NCBI GenBank assembly: GCA_001443005.1
Contig: LEKQ01000001.1
Location: 454,792 to 518,791 of the forward strand
Length of the DNA stretch: 64,000 nt
Direction: 5' to 3'
Source of the DNA: a bacterium GBS-1
GTDB lineage: Bacteria; Synergistota; GBS-1
Below are positions 50,996-57,253 of the stretch, piece by piece. The first letter of the stretch is position 1. Each line of letters starts with the position of its first letter. A program made the translations under genes and the position numbers. Under the pieces are notes generated by a model that saw only the letters and a program-made list of their open reading frames with translations, was not told the origin of the DNA and did no database searches.

Positions 50996-51626
50996 AGTCA
51001 AAAAGGGATATATCCGTCCCCTTTAAAGCTTCTAAGAACTTCTCTTCCTCAAGGTCGCTAACTCTCACCATAACTCTCGCCTTCCCCTCGTGAGGAGAAG
51101 GATAAGTAGCCAGCGCTATTATATTTCCTCCATACCTCGCGATAAGCTGTGTCAGCTGAGCTAAAGCCCCCTTCTTATCCGGGAGTTCGAAGACGAAGCG
51201 AAGTCCCGCCTTACCAGCACCAAGAAGCTTAAGAAGGACCCTAAATATGTCTGTTTCTGTGATTATACCGACGAGCTTGCCATCACGCAATACAGGTAAA
51301 CCACCTATTTTCCTATCAGCCATTATCTTAGCAGCTTCCTCTATGGGAAGGTCATCTGAAACGGTAACAACGTTGCGCGTCATCAAGTCCTTGACCTTAA
51401 GCTTGCTTAACAGATAGTTAAGCTCCCATACATCAAGGCTTGTAGCTTTTGAAGGAGAAGCGTAAAGCAGATCCTTCTCCGTAATTATGCCAACGAGTCT
51501 ACCCTCCCCATCAACTACTGGCAGTCTTCTTATCCCTTTATCCCTGATAAGCTTTAAGGCATCTTGAAAGGAGACATCTTCCTCCACCGTTATAGGGTTA
51601 GGGGTCATGACATCTCTAACGAACAA
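50988..51626 (-). CDS. CBS-pair protein with C-terminal ACT domain
   Basis: A 212-residue soluble protein. Residues ~1-140 hold two CBS motifs (VRDVMTPNPITVEEDVSFQDALKLI...VVDGEGRLVGIITEKDLL and VKDLMTRNVVTVSDDLPIEEAAKIM...KLVGIITETDIF), which bind adenosyl ligands. Residues ~145-212 form an ACT domain (LRFVFELPDKKGALAQLTQLIARYGGNIIAL). This AcuB-like design senses energy state and an amino acid; the target is unknown. TTG start after GGAGGTGA. Confidence 0.88.
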   Translation of the reverse strand: MFVRDVMTPNPITVEEDVSFQDALKLIRDKGIRRLPVVDGEGRLVGIITEKDLLYASPSKATSLDVWELNYLLSKLKVKDLMTRNVVTVSDDLPIEEAAKIMADRKIGGLPVLRDGKLVGIITETDIFRVLLKLLGAGKAGLRFVFELPDKKGALAQLTQLIARYGGNIIALATYPSPHEGKARVMVRVSDLEEEKFLEALKGTDISLFDFK

Positions 51627-51633
51627 GTTACGT

Positions 51634-53160
51634 TCACCTCCACTCCAGTTCTATATCCTCACCTTGGGGATAAACTATCTTGTAACTGAAGCTAACATCT
51701 CTTTCCTCACCAGGCTTAAGCTTCAGCTCCCACTTAAGATGACCGGTTTCGGTCCGCTCGCTTTCCTTAGGCTCCACCTTAACAAGTTCAACTTTGATCC
51801 GAGAGTCTAAAGACACTGGAAAAACCTCGTCTAATACAAGCTTTATTTCCTCTTTAGCCAGGTTCTTAACCTTGACCTCATATCCATATTCCCTAACGCT
51901 GGACTTATCTAAGACTCCCTTCTCCCTCTCTCCAAGCTTTATTGCCTTTCTTTCTACCTCCACTCTCTCGTCACTCCCAAAGCAGATGTCGTAATATCCC
52001 TCTCTACTCATAGCCTTTAAATCACCCTTACCTATGAAAGCTTCACCGAAGAAGAACTCCGCGTCCCCAGGAAGAAAATCAAAGGGAGAGGAAAGCTTAA
52101 CCTTAACCATCCTATAAGCGGAAGGCTCCTGATAAGAACGACACAGATAAAAGACATCCTCAGCGTTTAGACTCCCTCTCCAGATTAAAAGCTTTTGGTT
52201 CTCTCCGGTAGATGGAACAAAAGCACCCCTCTTAAGGTCTATCTTAACCCCCGCTTCAACCTCCCTAAAACGGGCATCCCTATCATGGACTGGAGAAGCA
52301 AGCATCATAGGAAGCGCCTTCTCCTTCACCGGCTTTAAAACACTCTCCTTTTTAACGATATCAACCACCAAGTCTCGTTCTTCAGGAGGAAGTAGTGAAG
52401 CGCCTTTCCTTATAGAAGCCAACACGATATTAGCATCCTTCCAATCCTTTCCAGTTCTCTGCCATAGATTAGCGTAAACTTCGATATCAACCCTCCTATC
52501 CTTGGGAGAAAAAGTGAGCTTATAACTTGGAACCCATCCAGCTTGAGGAGAAAAATAAGAATAAATGACCTTTCCGCCCTTTGAACTATCACCTAACTTC
52601 AACAAGGCAACGTTCTTTCTCCTTGAATCAGGGGTATCTACATCCTTCAACTTCTTCCTAAGGATATCGATCTGAGAGTCTATTTCTCTAATCTTTCTCT
52701 CGATATCTCTAACATCGTTAAGGTACCTTCCCGTTCTGTCTTCAATCAGGCTCATCCAAGCTTGTGCATCGCTTGGGCTACGTAGCTCTATCTTGTTCAA
52801 AACCACCCTAAAGATATCGAAAGATAGGTCAGCGCTCCTTTTCTTAACCAAGAGCTTATCCTTTTCCCCCTCAAGTTCCTTCAACTTATCCTTAAGATCC
52901 TTTATAGCGGGGATTTCATCATCGGAGAGATAAAGAGTTGAGAAAGATATCGACTCTATACGTACTTCTTGAGAAACCACCCTAAAACTATCAAAGGAAG
53001 CAGAATAGGGAAACTCTATCTTTATTTCCGAAGTTCCAGGGGCAACGCTAAGCTCCTCTCTAACCCAAGCCCCTTCGCGATATAGTTCCACATCAAGAGC
53101 ATAGGCAAAGAAGCTAAAGGCAAAGAGAAACAAAATGGAAGCGACTAAGGTCAATCTCAT
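51634..53160 (-). CDS. Secreted DUF4139/DUF4140-like protein with coiled coil
   Basis: A 508-residue exported protein: an 18-20 residue signal peptide (MRLTLVASILFLFAFSFFAYA), an N-terminal beta strand region (DVELYREGAWVREELSVAPGTSEIKIEFP), a coiled coil at ~85-185 (IKDLKDKLKELEGEKDKLLVKKRS...IRKKL) and a large beta-rich C-terminal domain with YFSPQAGWVPSYKLTFSPKDRRVDIEVYANLWQRTGKDW, the mark of the 'mucoidy inhibitor' DUF4139 family. The function of this family is poorly known. It starts four bases inside the phoU end. Confidence 0.85.
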   Translation of the reverse strand: MRLTLVASILFLFAFSFFAYALDVELYREGAWVREELSVAPGTSEIKIEFPYSASFDSFRVVSQEVRIESISFSTLYLSDDEIPAIKDLKDKLKELEGEKDKLLVKKRSADLSFDIFRVVLNKIELRSPSDAQAWMSLIEDRTGRYLNDVRDIERKIREIDSQIDILRKKLKDVDTPDSRRKNVALLKLGDSSKGGKVIYSYFSPQAGWVPSYKLTFSPKDRRVDIEVYANLWQRTGKDWKDANIVLASIRKGASLLPPEERDLVVDIVKKESVLKPVKEKALPMMLASPVHDRDARFREVEAGVKIDLKRGAFVPSTGENQKLLIWRGSLNAEDVFYLCRSYQEPSAYRMVKVKLSSPFDFLPGDAEFFFGEAFIGKGDLKAMSREGYYDICFGSDERVEVERKAIKLGEREKGVLDKSSVREYGYEVKVKNLAKEEIKLVLDEVFPVSLDSRIKVELVKVEPKESERTETGHLKWELKLKPGEERDVSFSYKIVYPQGEDIELEWR

Positions 53161-53831
53161 CTTATCTCACTACTCCTTATAAGCTCTCCAGTAATCATAT
53201 AAATAACCTTTTCCGCTAAATTGGTAGTATGGTCTCCTACTCTCTCCAAATGCCTTGCCACAAACATCAGTTGAACCCCCTGTTTAAGTGTTCTCCCTGG
53301 ATTCTCAAGCATCAAGAAGAAAAGCTCGCTAACTATCTGTCTCTCTAAATCATCTAGAAAATTGTCCATCTTGCAAACTTCGTATGCCTCCTTAACGTCC
53401 CTCTTGAGAAAGGCATCTATTGCCATATCGAGCATCTTTTGAGCATGCTCGGCCATGCGAGGAAGATCTATCAGAGGCTTAATGAATGGCTCCTTCCCTA
53501 TCGCCAAAACTATTCTCGCAATATTAACGGCAAGATCTCCAATCCTTTCTAAATCAACTATCATCTTCATTATAGTGGTTATAGTCCTCAAGTCCCGTGC
53601 CAAGGGCTGCCTTCTCGCTATTACCTCAACGCAAGATCTATCTAAATCTATGGTAAGATCATCTAAGACATCGTCGTTTTTAATTATCTCATTCGCAAGA
53701 TCAAGATCCTGATGGACCAGGGCCCTCATAGCATTAGCCAACGCTTCCTTAGAAAAAGAGGCAAGTTTAAGCATCTTCTCTTCCAACATTCTTAGGTCTT
53801 CCTCTAAACTGGCTCTTATATTAAGGCTCAA
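53157..53831 (-). CDS. phoU: PhoU-family phosphate transport regulator
   Basis: All-helical regulator of about 224 residues with two three-helix bundles. LKLASFSKEALANAMRALVHQDLDLANEIIKNDDVLDDL and the EVIARRQPLARDLRTITTIMKMIVDLERIGDLAVNIAR segment, repeated as MLFVARHLERVGDHTTNLAEKVIYMITG, are the conserved metal-binding bundles. PhoU restrains Pst phosphate uptake and the Pho response; no pst or pho gene is in the window. The TTG at 53831 follows GGAGGTGA; the ATG at 53849 overlaps that site. Confidence 0.92.
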   Translation of the reverse strand: MSLNIRASLEEDLRMLEEKMLKLASFSKEALANAMRALVHQDLDLANEIIKNDDVLDDLTIDLDRSCVEVIARRQPLARDLRTITTIMKMIVDLERIGDLAVNIARIVLAIGKEPFIKPLIDLPRMAEHAQKMLDMAIDAFLKRDVKEAYEVCKMDNFLDDLERQIVSELFFLMLENPGRTLKQGVQLMFVARHLERVGDHTTNLAEKVIYMITGELIRSSEIR

Positions 53832-53891
53832 AACTCGATCACCTCCCATCTCAATCTTATCATACCCCTTTCTCTTTGAGAAGAAGTATGC

Positions 53892-53897
53892 TATAAT
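53892..53897 (+). promoter_or_regulatory. -10 box of the tRNA-Leu promoter
   Basis: A perfect TATAAT lies 12 bases before the tRNA. The hexamer about 17 bases upstream (TTTCTC) is a weak -35 match. Confidence 0.5.
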
Positions 53898-53909
53898 AAA
53901 AAGCGAGGT

Positions 53910-53998
53910 GCCGAGATGGCGGAATGGGAAGACGCGCCGGACTCAAAATCCGGTGGGGTTAAAGCCCCATGCGGGTTCAACTCCCGCTCTCGGCACCA
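53910..53998 (+). tRNA. tRNA-Leu (CAA)
   Basis: An 89-base class II tRNA: acceptor GCCGAGA/TCTCGGC, anticodon arm CCGGA/TCCGG around CTCAAAA (anticodon CAA), a long variable arm (TGGGGTTAAAGCCCCA), T arm CGGG-TTCAACT-CCCG, and encoded CCA. It reads UUG leucine codons. Confidence 0.96.
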
Positions 53999-54019
53999 TT
54001 TAATTTAAGCTTTTCACCT

Positions 54020-55252
54020 TTAGCTTGCAACAAGCCTCTTGGCTTTCCCTGCGGTTCTCTCTAAGCTCCCTGGTGGTAAAATCGTTAAATCCACGCTTAT
54101 ACCCAATCTATCTTTCAAAGCTTTAGAAACTCTTGACGTAAGCTCATTTATATCCCCCTTGAAACCATTGGCAAGCTCACACCTAACCTCAAGCCTCTTT
54201 AGGTATTTCCTTTCGCCTACCACGAGCTGATAGTTCAAGCTAAGCTCACCGAAGCTTCCCAAAACAGATTCTATCTGCTTTGGGAAAACATTAACGCCGC
54301 GAATTATAAGCATATCATCGCTTCTACCCTTTATCCTGTCTATCCTATAACCATGAACCCCACATGGGCATTCACCATTCACAAGCCTAGTTATGTCACG
54401 TGTCCTGTATCTTATCATCGGAGTACCTTCTCTGTTGAGCGTGGTTAAGACAAGCTCCCCTTCCTTCCCAAAGGGTAGGGGCTTTAGAGTTTCAGGGTCC
54501 ACCACCTCAACTATGAAATACTCCTCATTGAGGTGAAGCCCGTTTTTATAGGGACACTCCATGGCTACACCAGGACCCCATATCTCACTCAGCCCATATA
54601 TGTCAAGCGCCATTATGCCTAAACCCTTTTCTATCTGAGCCCTCATCTCCTCGCTCCATGGCTCAGCACCAAATATACCTAAGCGAAGATTAAGCTCATC
54701 TGGAGATATACCTTTCTCAGCCAGGACCTCTGCAAGATAAAGAGCATAGCTTGGCGTGCAAGCCAAAACAGTAGTACCAAGGTCCCTCATGAGCTCTACT
54801 TGCCTTTCCGTATTACCACCAGAAATCGGAATAACACAGCAGCCAAGCCTTTCCGCCCCATAGTGCAATCCCAATCCACCGGTAAAAAGCCCATATCCAT
54901 AGGCAACTTGAACTATATCATCCTCATTTACCCCAGCTAATCTTAAACACCAGGCTACAAGCTCAGCCCACCTATCTATGTCTCCCTTTGTATAACTAAC
55001 CACTGTAGGCCTTCCTGTAGTCCCTGAGGAACAGTGAACTCTTACGATCTTCCTTAGATCAGAAGCTGTAGCTCCCCAGGGATATCCACTTCTTAAGTCA
55101 TCCTTAGTCATAAAAGGAAGATATTGAATATCATTAAAACTCCTTATGTCCTCTGGACTTATACCAGCCTCTTTCATCCTCTCCCTATACCAAGGATACC
55201 TCTCATAAGCTCTCCTCACACTTTCTCTCAAGGCTAGTAACCTATCTTCCAT
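54020..55252 (-). CDS. paaK: Phenylacetate-CoA ligase family protein
   Basis: AMP-forming acyl-CoA synthetase of about 410 residues that activates phenylacetate or a related arylacetate to its CoA thioester. The N terminus has ERYPWYRERMKEAGISPEDI; the ATP loop is VHCSSGTTGRPTVVSYTKGD, followed by YGYGLFTGGLGLHYGAE, YGLSEIWGPGVAMEC, the AMP-binding YRTRDIT and KGRSDDMLIIRGVNVFPKQIE. All match PaaK, including anaerobic ones beside indolepyruvate oxidoreductases. The ATG at 55252 follows AAGGAGGGTGTG. The gene is preceded by its own terminator and an aromatic-codon leader peptide (see those entries). Confidence 0.92.
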   Translation of the reverse strand: MEDRLLALRESVRRAYERYPWYRERMKEAGISPEDIRSFNDIQYLPFMTKDDLRSGYPWGATASDLRKIVRVHCSSGTTGRPTVVSYTKGDIDRWAELVAWCLRLAGVNEDDIVQVAYGYGLFTGGLGLHYGAERLGCCVIPISGGNTERQVELMRDLGTTVLACTPSYALYLAEVLAEKGISPDELNLRLGIFGAEPWSEEMRAQIEKGLGIMALDIYGLSEIWGPGVAMECPYKNGLHLNEEYFIVEVVDPETLKPLPFGKEGELVLTTLNREGTPMIRYRTRDITRLVNGECPCGVHGYRIDRIKGRSDDMLIIRGVNVFPKQIESVLGSFGELSLNYQLVVGERKYLKRLEVRCELANGFKGDINELTSRVSKALKDRLGISVDLTILPPGSLERTAGKAKRLVAS

Positions 55253-55283
55253 AATTAAGACACACCCTCCTTCTTGATAAAAT

Positions 55284-55330
55284 TTAAGGCCGGAGGCCCC
55301 ACCCTTCTTAGATGGAGCCTCCGGCCTTAA
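55284..55330 (-). terminator. Intrinsic terminator in the paaK leader
   Basis: On the minus strand TTAAGGCCGGAGGC (55330-55317) pairs perfectly with GCCTCCGGCCTTAA (55297-55284), 14 base pairs around a 19-base loop, followed by ATTTTATC. It stands about 32 bases before the paaK start, between the leader ORF and the gene. Confidence 0.85.
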
Positions 55331-55343
55331 GACCAAACCCTGA

Positions 55344-55374
55344 GCTTATCCCCTACGGGGATTCAAGCCGGAGA
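55344..55374 (-). promoter_or_regulatory. Antiterminator strand and pause-type hairpin in the paaK leader
   Basis: Minus strand CTCCGGCTT (55373-55365) can pair with AAGGCCGGAG of the terminator 5' arm: nine pairs with one bulged G. The same segment lies at the end of the leader ORF and overlaps its stop. A separate strong hairpin (GCTT...ATCCCC-GTA-GGGGAT...AAGC, 55344-55368) competes for it. So the position of a translating ribosome should decide whether the terminator forms. Confidence 0.65.
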
Positions 55375-55416
55375 CCCTTTCCAACTAAAGTAAAACCTAA
55401 AGACACAAAGGTTCAT
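55363..55416 (-). CDS. Aromatic-codon leader peptide of paaK
   Basis: A 17-residue ORF (MNLCVFRFYFSWKGSPA) that starts at the ATG at 55416, five bases after AAGG, and ends in TGA at 55365-55363. An in-frame ATG at 55428 would add MKVS but lies almost at the transcription start. Five of seven consecutive residues (F-R-F-Y-F-S-W) are aromatic, coded TTT, TTT, TAC, TTT and TGG. It has no ORF-track length and no match to a protein family; its job is probably to stall ribosomes when charged Phe/Tyr/Trp tRNAs are scarce. Confidence 0.7.
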   Translation of the reverse strand: MNLCVFRFYFSWKGSPA

Positions 55417-55439
55417 TGAAACCTTCATCTTGATTTTAA

Positions 55440-55468
55440 AGTATACCATTTACCTTTGAGTTAGTCAA
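55440..55468 (-). promoter_or_regulatory. Promoter of the paaK leader
   Basis: Minus strand TTGACT (55468-55463), 17 bases, TATACT (55445-55440). Transcription should start near 55433, just before the leader peptide. It points away from the TRAP promoter, 25 bases between the two -35 boxes. Confidence 0.8.
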
Positions 55469-55493
55469 TATAAAAACTAACAAGGTGTAACCC
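55469..55493. promoter_or_regulatory. Space between divergent promoters, possible operator
   Basis: The segment between the -35 boxes and its edges has two imperfect inverted repeats: GTTAG (55460-55464) with CTAAC (55477-55481), and CAAGG (55481-55485) with CCTTG (55492-55496). A shared regulator could bind here, but no site matches a named motif. Confidence 0.3.
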
Positions 55494-55522
55494 TTGACAG
55501 CTTCAAGATCCTGTGGTATAAG
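55494..55522 (+). promoter_or_regulatory. Promoter of the TRAP transporter leader
   Basis: TTGACA (55494-55499), 17 bases, TATAAG (55517-55522): eleven of twelve consensus positions. The start is expected near 55529, at or within the leader ribosome-binding site, so the 5' end is uncertain by a few bases. Confidence 0.82.
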
Positions 55523-55541
55523 TTTTAAAGGAGGCGATGTT

Positions 55542-55655
55542 TTGTTGATTAGCGTAACCAGCCGTAGGAACGTTTCTTATTACGCTTATTATTACTACTA
55601 TTATCTTTATCCCGCCAGGTTGCGGGAAAGGCTGGTTGCGCTTCCTCTGAGGTAG
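55542..55655 (+). CDS. Tyrosine-rich leader peptide of the TRAP operon
   Basis: A 37-codon ORF starting at TTG (55542), seven bases after AAAGGAGG, and ending in TAG at 55653-55655. The protein begins MLISVTSRRNVS and then reads YYAYYYYYYLY: nine tyrosines in eleven codons (55578-55610), mixing TAT and TAC, which argues for selection on the amino acid rather than a DNA repeat. The rest is RLRERLVALPLR. An ATG at 55537 is out of frame and reaches a stop in three codons. It is not a known protein and should act as an attenuation leader. Confidence 0.78.
   Translation: MLISVTSRRNVSYYAYYYYYYLYPARLRERLVALPLR
55552..55641 (+). promoter_or_regulatory. Alternative pairing segments of the TRAP attenuator
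   Basis: GCGTAACCAGCC (55552-55563) pairs with GGCTGGTTGCGC (55630-55641) over 12 bases with one G-U. CCCGC/GCGGG (55611-55626) is a small hairpin between them. GGTTGCGG (55618-55625) can pair with CCGCCACC of the terminator 5' arm (55685-55692), 7 of 8 bases, as an antiterminator. These are hand-drawn pairings; no folding energies were computed. Confidence 0.55.
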
Positions 55656-55671
55656 AAACCCTCAGAAGGAA
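55642..55671 (+). promoter_or_regulatory. Hairpin around the leader-peptide stop codon
   Basis: TTCC-TCTGAGG pairs with CCTCAGA-GGAA (one bulge), and the TAG stop lies in its loop (55653-55659). A ribosome finishing the leader would hold this hairpin open. Confidence 0.5.
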
Positions 55672-55678
55672 TTGGGAC

Positions 55679-55714
55679 AAAAAGCCGCCACCTTTCCCAG
55701 GGTGGCGGCTTTTT
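55679..55714 (+). terminator. Intrinsic terminator in the TRAP leader
   Basis: AAAAAGCCGCCACC (55679-55692) and GGTGGCGGCTTTTT (55701-55714) pair perfectly over 14 bases around an 8-base loop, followed by A and TTTTT. It lies 28 bases before the dctP ATG, so the operon needs readthrough. Confidence 0.92.
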
Positions 55715-55742
55715 ATTTTTAAAATAAGGGGGGTATAAAGCA

Positions 55743-56765
55743 ATGAAAAAGCTACTACTAATAGCTGGTGTCTTGATACTCTTAATGGTGAAGGCAACAG
55801 GAATAGGGTTTGCCGCAGAAACCAAGATAAAGCTATCCTATGCGAACTTCTTCCCACCATCTCATGTTCAATCTACCCTCGCCGAAGGCTGGATAAAGGA
55901 GATAGAGAAGCGGACAAACGGTAAGGTAGAGATCACCTACTTCCCTGGAGGCTCCTTGCTCCAAGGACAAAACATATTCGAAGGCATATTAAACGGAATA
56001 GCAGATATAGGTATGTCCTGCTTCGCTTATACAAGCGGAAGGTTTCCAATAATGGAGGCGGTTGACCTTCCGCTGGGCTACCCTGATGGAGTAGTAGCAA
56101 CTAGGGTTATAAATAAGTACTACAACGCGATGAAACCCAAGGAATTATCAGAGGTTAAGGTCCTTTACCTTCACGCTCATGGACCAGGGATACTCCACTC
56201 AAAGATAAAGATTAACAGGTTAGAAGATCTAAAAGGGTTAAAGATAAGGACAACAGGTTTTAGTGCGAAGGTCGCAAAGGCACTGGGCGGAGTTCCAGTA
56301 GCTATGAGCCAAGGAATGGCCTATGAAGCCTTACAAAAGGGGATAGTTGAAGCAACCTTTACCCCAATGGAAACGCTCAAGGGCTGGAAGCAAGCGGAGG
56401 TAATAAAATACTCCATTATGTGTACAAGGATAGGATATACAACAGGTATGTACGTCATTATGAACGCAAGGAAGTGGGATAGCATGCCAGAAGATATCAA
56501 AAAGGTATTTGAAGAAGTTAGCGCAGAATGGATAGAAAAGCATGGTAAAGCCTGGGATGAAAGCGACTTGGAAGGAAAAGAGTTCACCTTAAGCTTGGGA
56601 AATGAGATCATCACCCTTCCAGATGAGGAGCACGAAAGATGGAGAAGAGCCGTAGAACCCGTGATAGATGAATATGTAAGCGAGATAGAGAAAAAGGGAG
56701 TCCCTGGAAAGGAAGCCATAGAAACCCTAAAGAGGCTTATGAAGGAGGAGAGCTCAAAGAAATGA
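55743..56765 (+). CDS. dctP: TRAP transporter substrate-binding protein (DctP type)
   Basis: Exported solute receptor of 340 residues with a signal peptide (MKKLLLIAGVLILLMVKATGIGFAAE). The mature part shows the DctP fold: KLSYANFFPPSHVQSTLAEGWIKEIEKRTNGKVEITYFPGG, DIGMSCFAYTSGRFPIMEA, the carboxylate-binding arginine region LKIRTTGFSAKVAKALGG and NARKWDSMPEDIKKVFEEVS. The family takes C4-dicarboxylates, keto acids, aromatic or other organic acids; the substrate is not set by sequence alone. Its leader carries the tyrosine attenuator. Overlaps dctQ by four bases. Confidence 0.93.
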   Translation: MKKLLLIAGVLILLMVKATGIGFAAETKIKLSYANFFPPSHVQSTLAEGWIKEIEKRTNGKVEITYFPGGSLLQGQNIFEGILNGIADIGMSCFAYTSGRFPIMEAVDLPLGYPDGVVATRVINKYYNAMKPKELSEVKVLYLHAHGPGILHSKIKINRLEDLKGLKIRTTGFSAKVAKALGGVPVAMSQGMAYEALQKGIVEATFTPMETLKGWKQAEVIKYSIMCTRIGYTTGMYVIMNARKWDSMPEDIKKVFEEVSAEWIEKHGKAWDESDLEGKEFTLSLGNEIITLPDEEHERWRRAVEPVIDEYVSEIEKKGVPGKEAIETLKRLMKEESSKK

Positions 56766-57253
56766 GAAGCTTAGGGAAGGGGCTCAACCTTATTTCTGCC
56801 TTAATCTTAGGAGCTATAACATCCCTAATATGTACCGATGTAATACTAAGGCTCTTCAGATATCCAATCCCTGGAAGCTATGATATCACTGAACTCTTGA
56901 CATCGCTCATGCTTTCCTTCGCCATATTAAGGAGCTTTCAAGATGAAGCCCAGATAAAAATAGACCTAATAGATAGGGTTCTAAAGGAAAATGAACTAAA
57001 TATGGTCAACCTATTCTCGCGTTTGGTAACCGCCTTCTTTTTAGCTATACTATCTATCAGCATGATATACTCAGGCCTTAACTCCTACATCTCCGGTGAA
57101 GTATCGATGACGCTTCGCATTCCTCTATATATATGCTATATAGCCATTGGCTTAAATGCAGGCATAGCTTCCCTAAACGAAACCCTACCGATATTAAGAA
57201 TACCTCAAGAAGCAATGACAAAACTACCAAAACTCGGGAGGGAGAGAATTTGA
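56762..57253 (+). CDS. dctQ: TRAP transporter small membrane subunit (DctQ type)
   Basis: A 163-residue protein with four hydrophobic segments and the usual DctQ flow: GKGLNLISALILGAITSLICTDVILRLFRYPIPGSYDITELLTSLMLSFAI, then a cytoplasmic part, and RLVTAFFLAILSISMIYSGLNSY with YICYIAIGLNAGIASL. It bridges the binding protein and DctM. The start overlaps dctP and the stop overlaps the dctM start (TTGA). Confidence 0.92.
   Translation: MRSLGKGLNLISALILGAITSLICTDVILRLFRYPIPGSYDITELLTSLMLSFAILRSFQDEAQIKIDLIDRVLKENELNMVNLFSRLVTAFFLAILSISMIYSGLNSYISGEVSMTLRIPLYICYIAIGLNAGIASLNETLPILRIPQEAMTKLPKLGRERI

Noticed and set aside
55253-55430. T-box or known riboswitch before paaK (GGGTGG resembles the T-box core)
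   Set aside because: The segment lacks the ACCGCG continuation and a specifier stem, and the GGGTGG falls in the terminator loop. No SAM, FMN, TPP, ZTP or c-di-GMP consensus was recognised. A leader ORF explains the region better.
55537-55548. ATG (55537) as the start of the TRAP leader peptide
   Set aside because: It lies two bases from the ribosome-binding site, is out of frame with the Tyr run, and meets TGA after three codons.
55549-55860. 103-codon minus-strand ORF opposite the TRAP leader and dctP start
   Set aside because: No start signal or family pattern; it runs antisense through the leader and the dctP signal peptide and is a shadow frame.
57133-57249. Longer N terminus of DctM
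   Set aside because: The extra 39 residues come from the dctQ gene in another frame and are hydrophilic and low in family signal; TTG at 57250 has a good ribosome-binding site.
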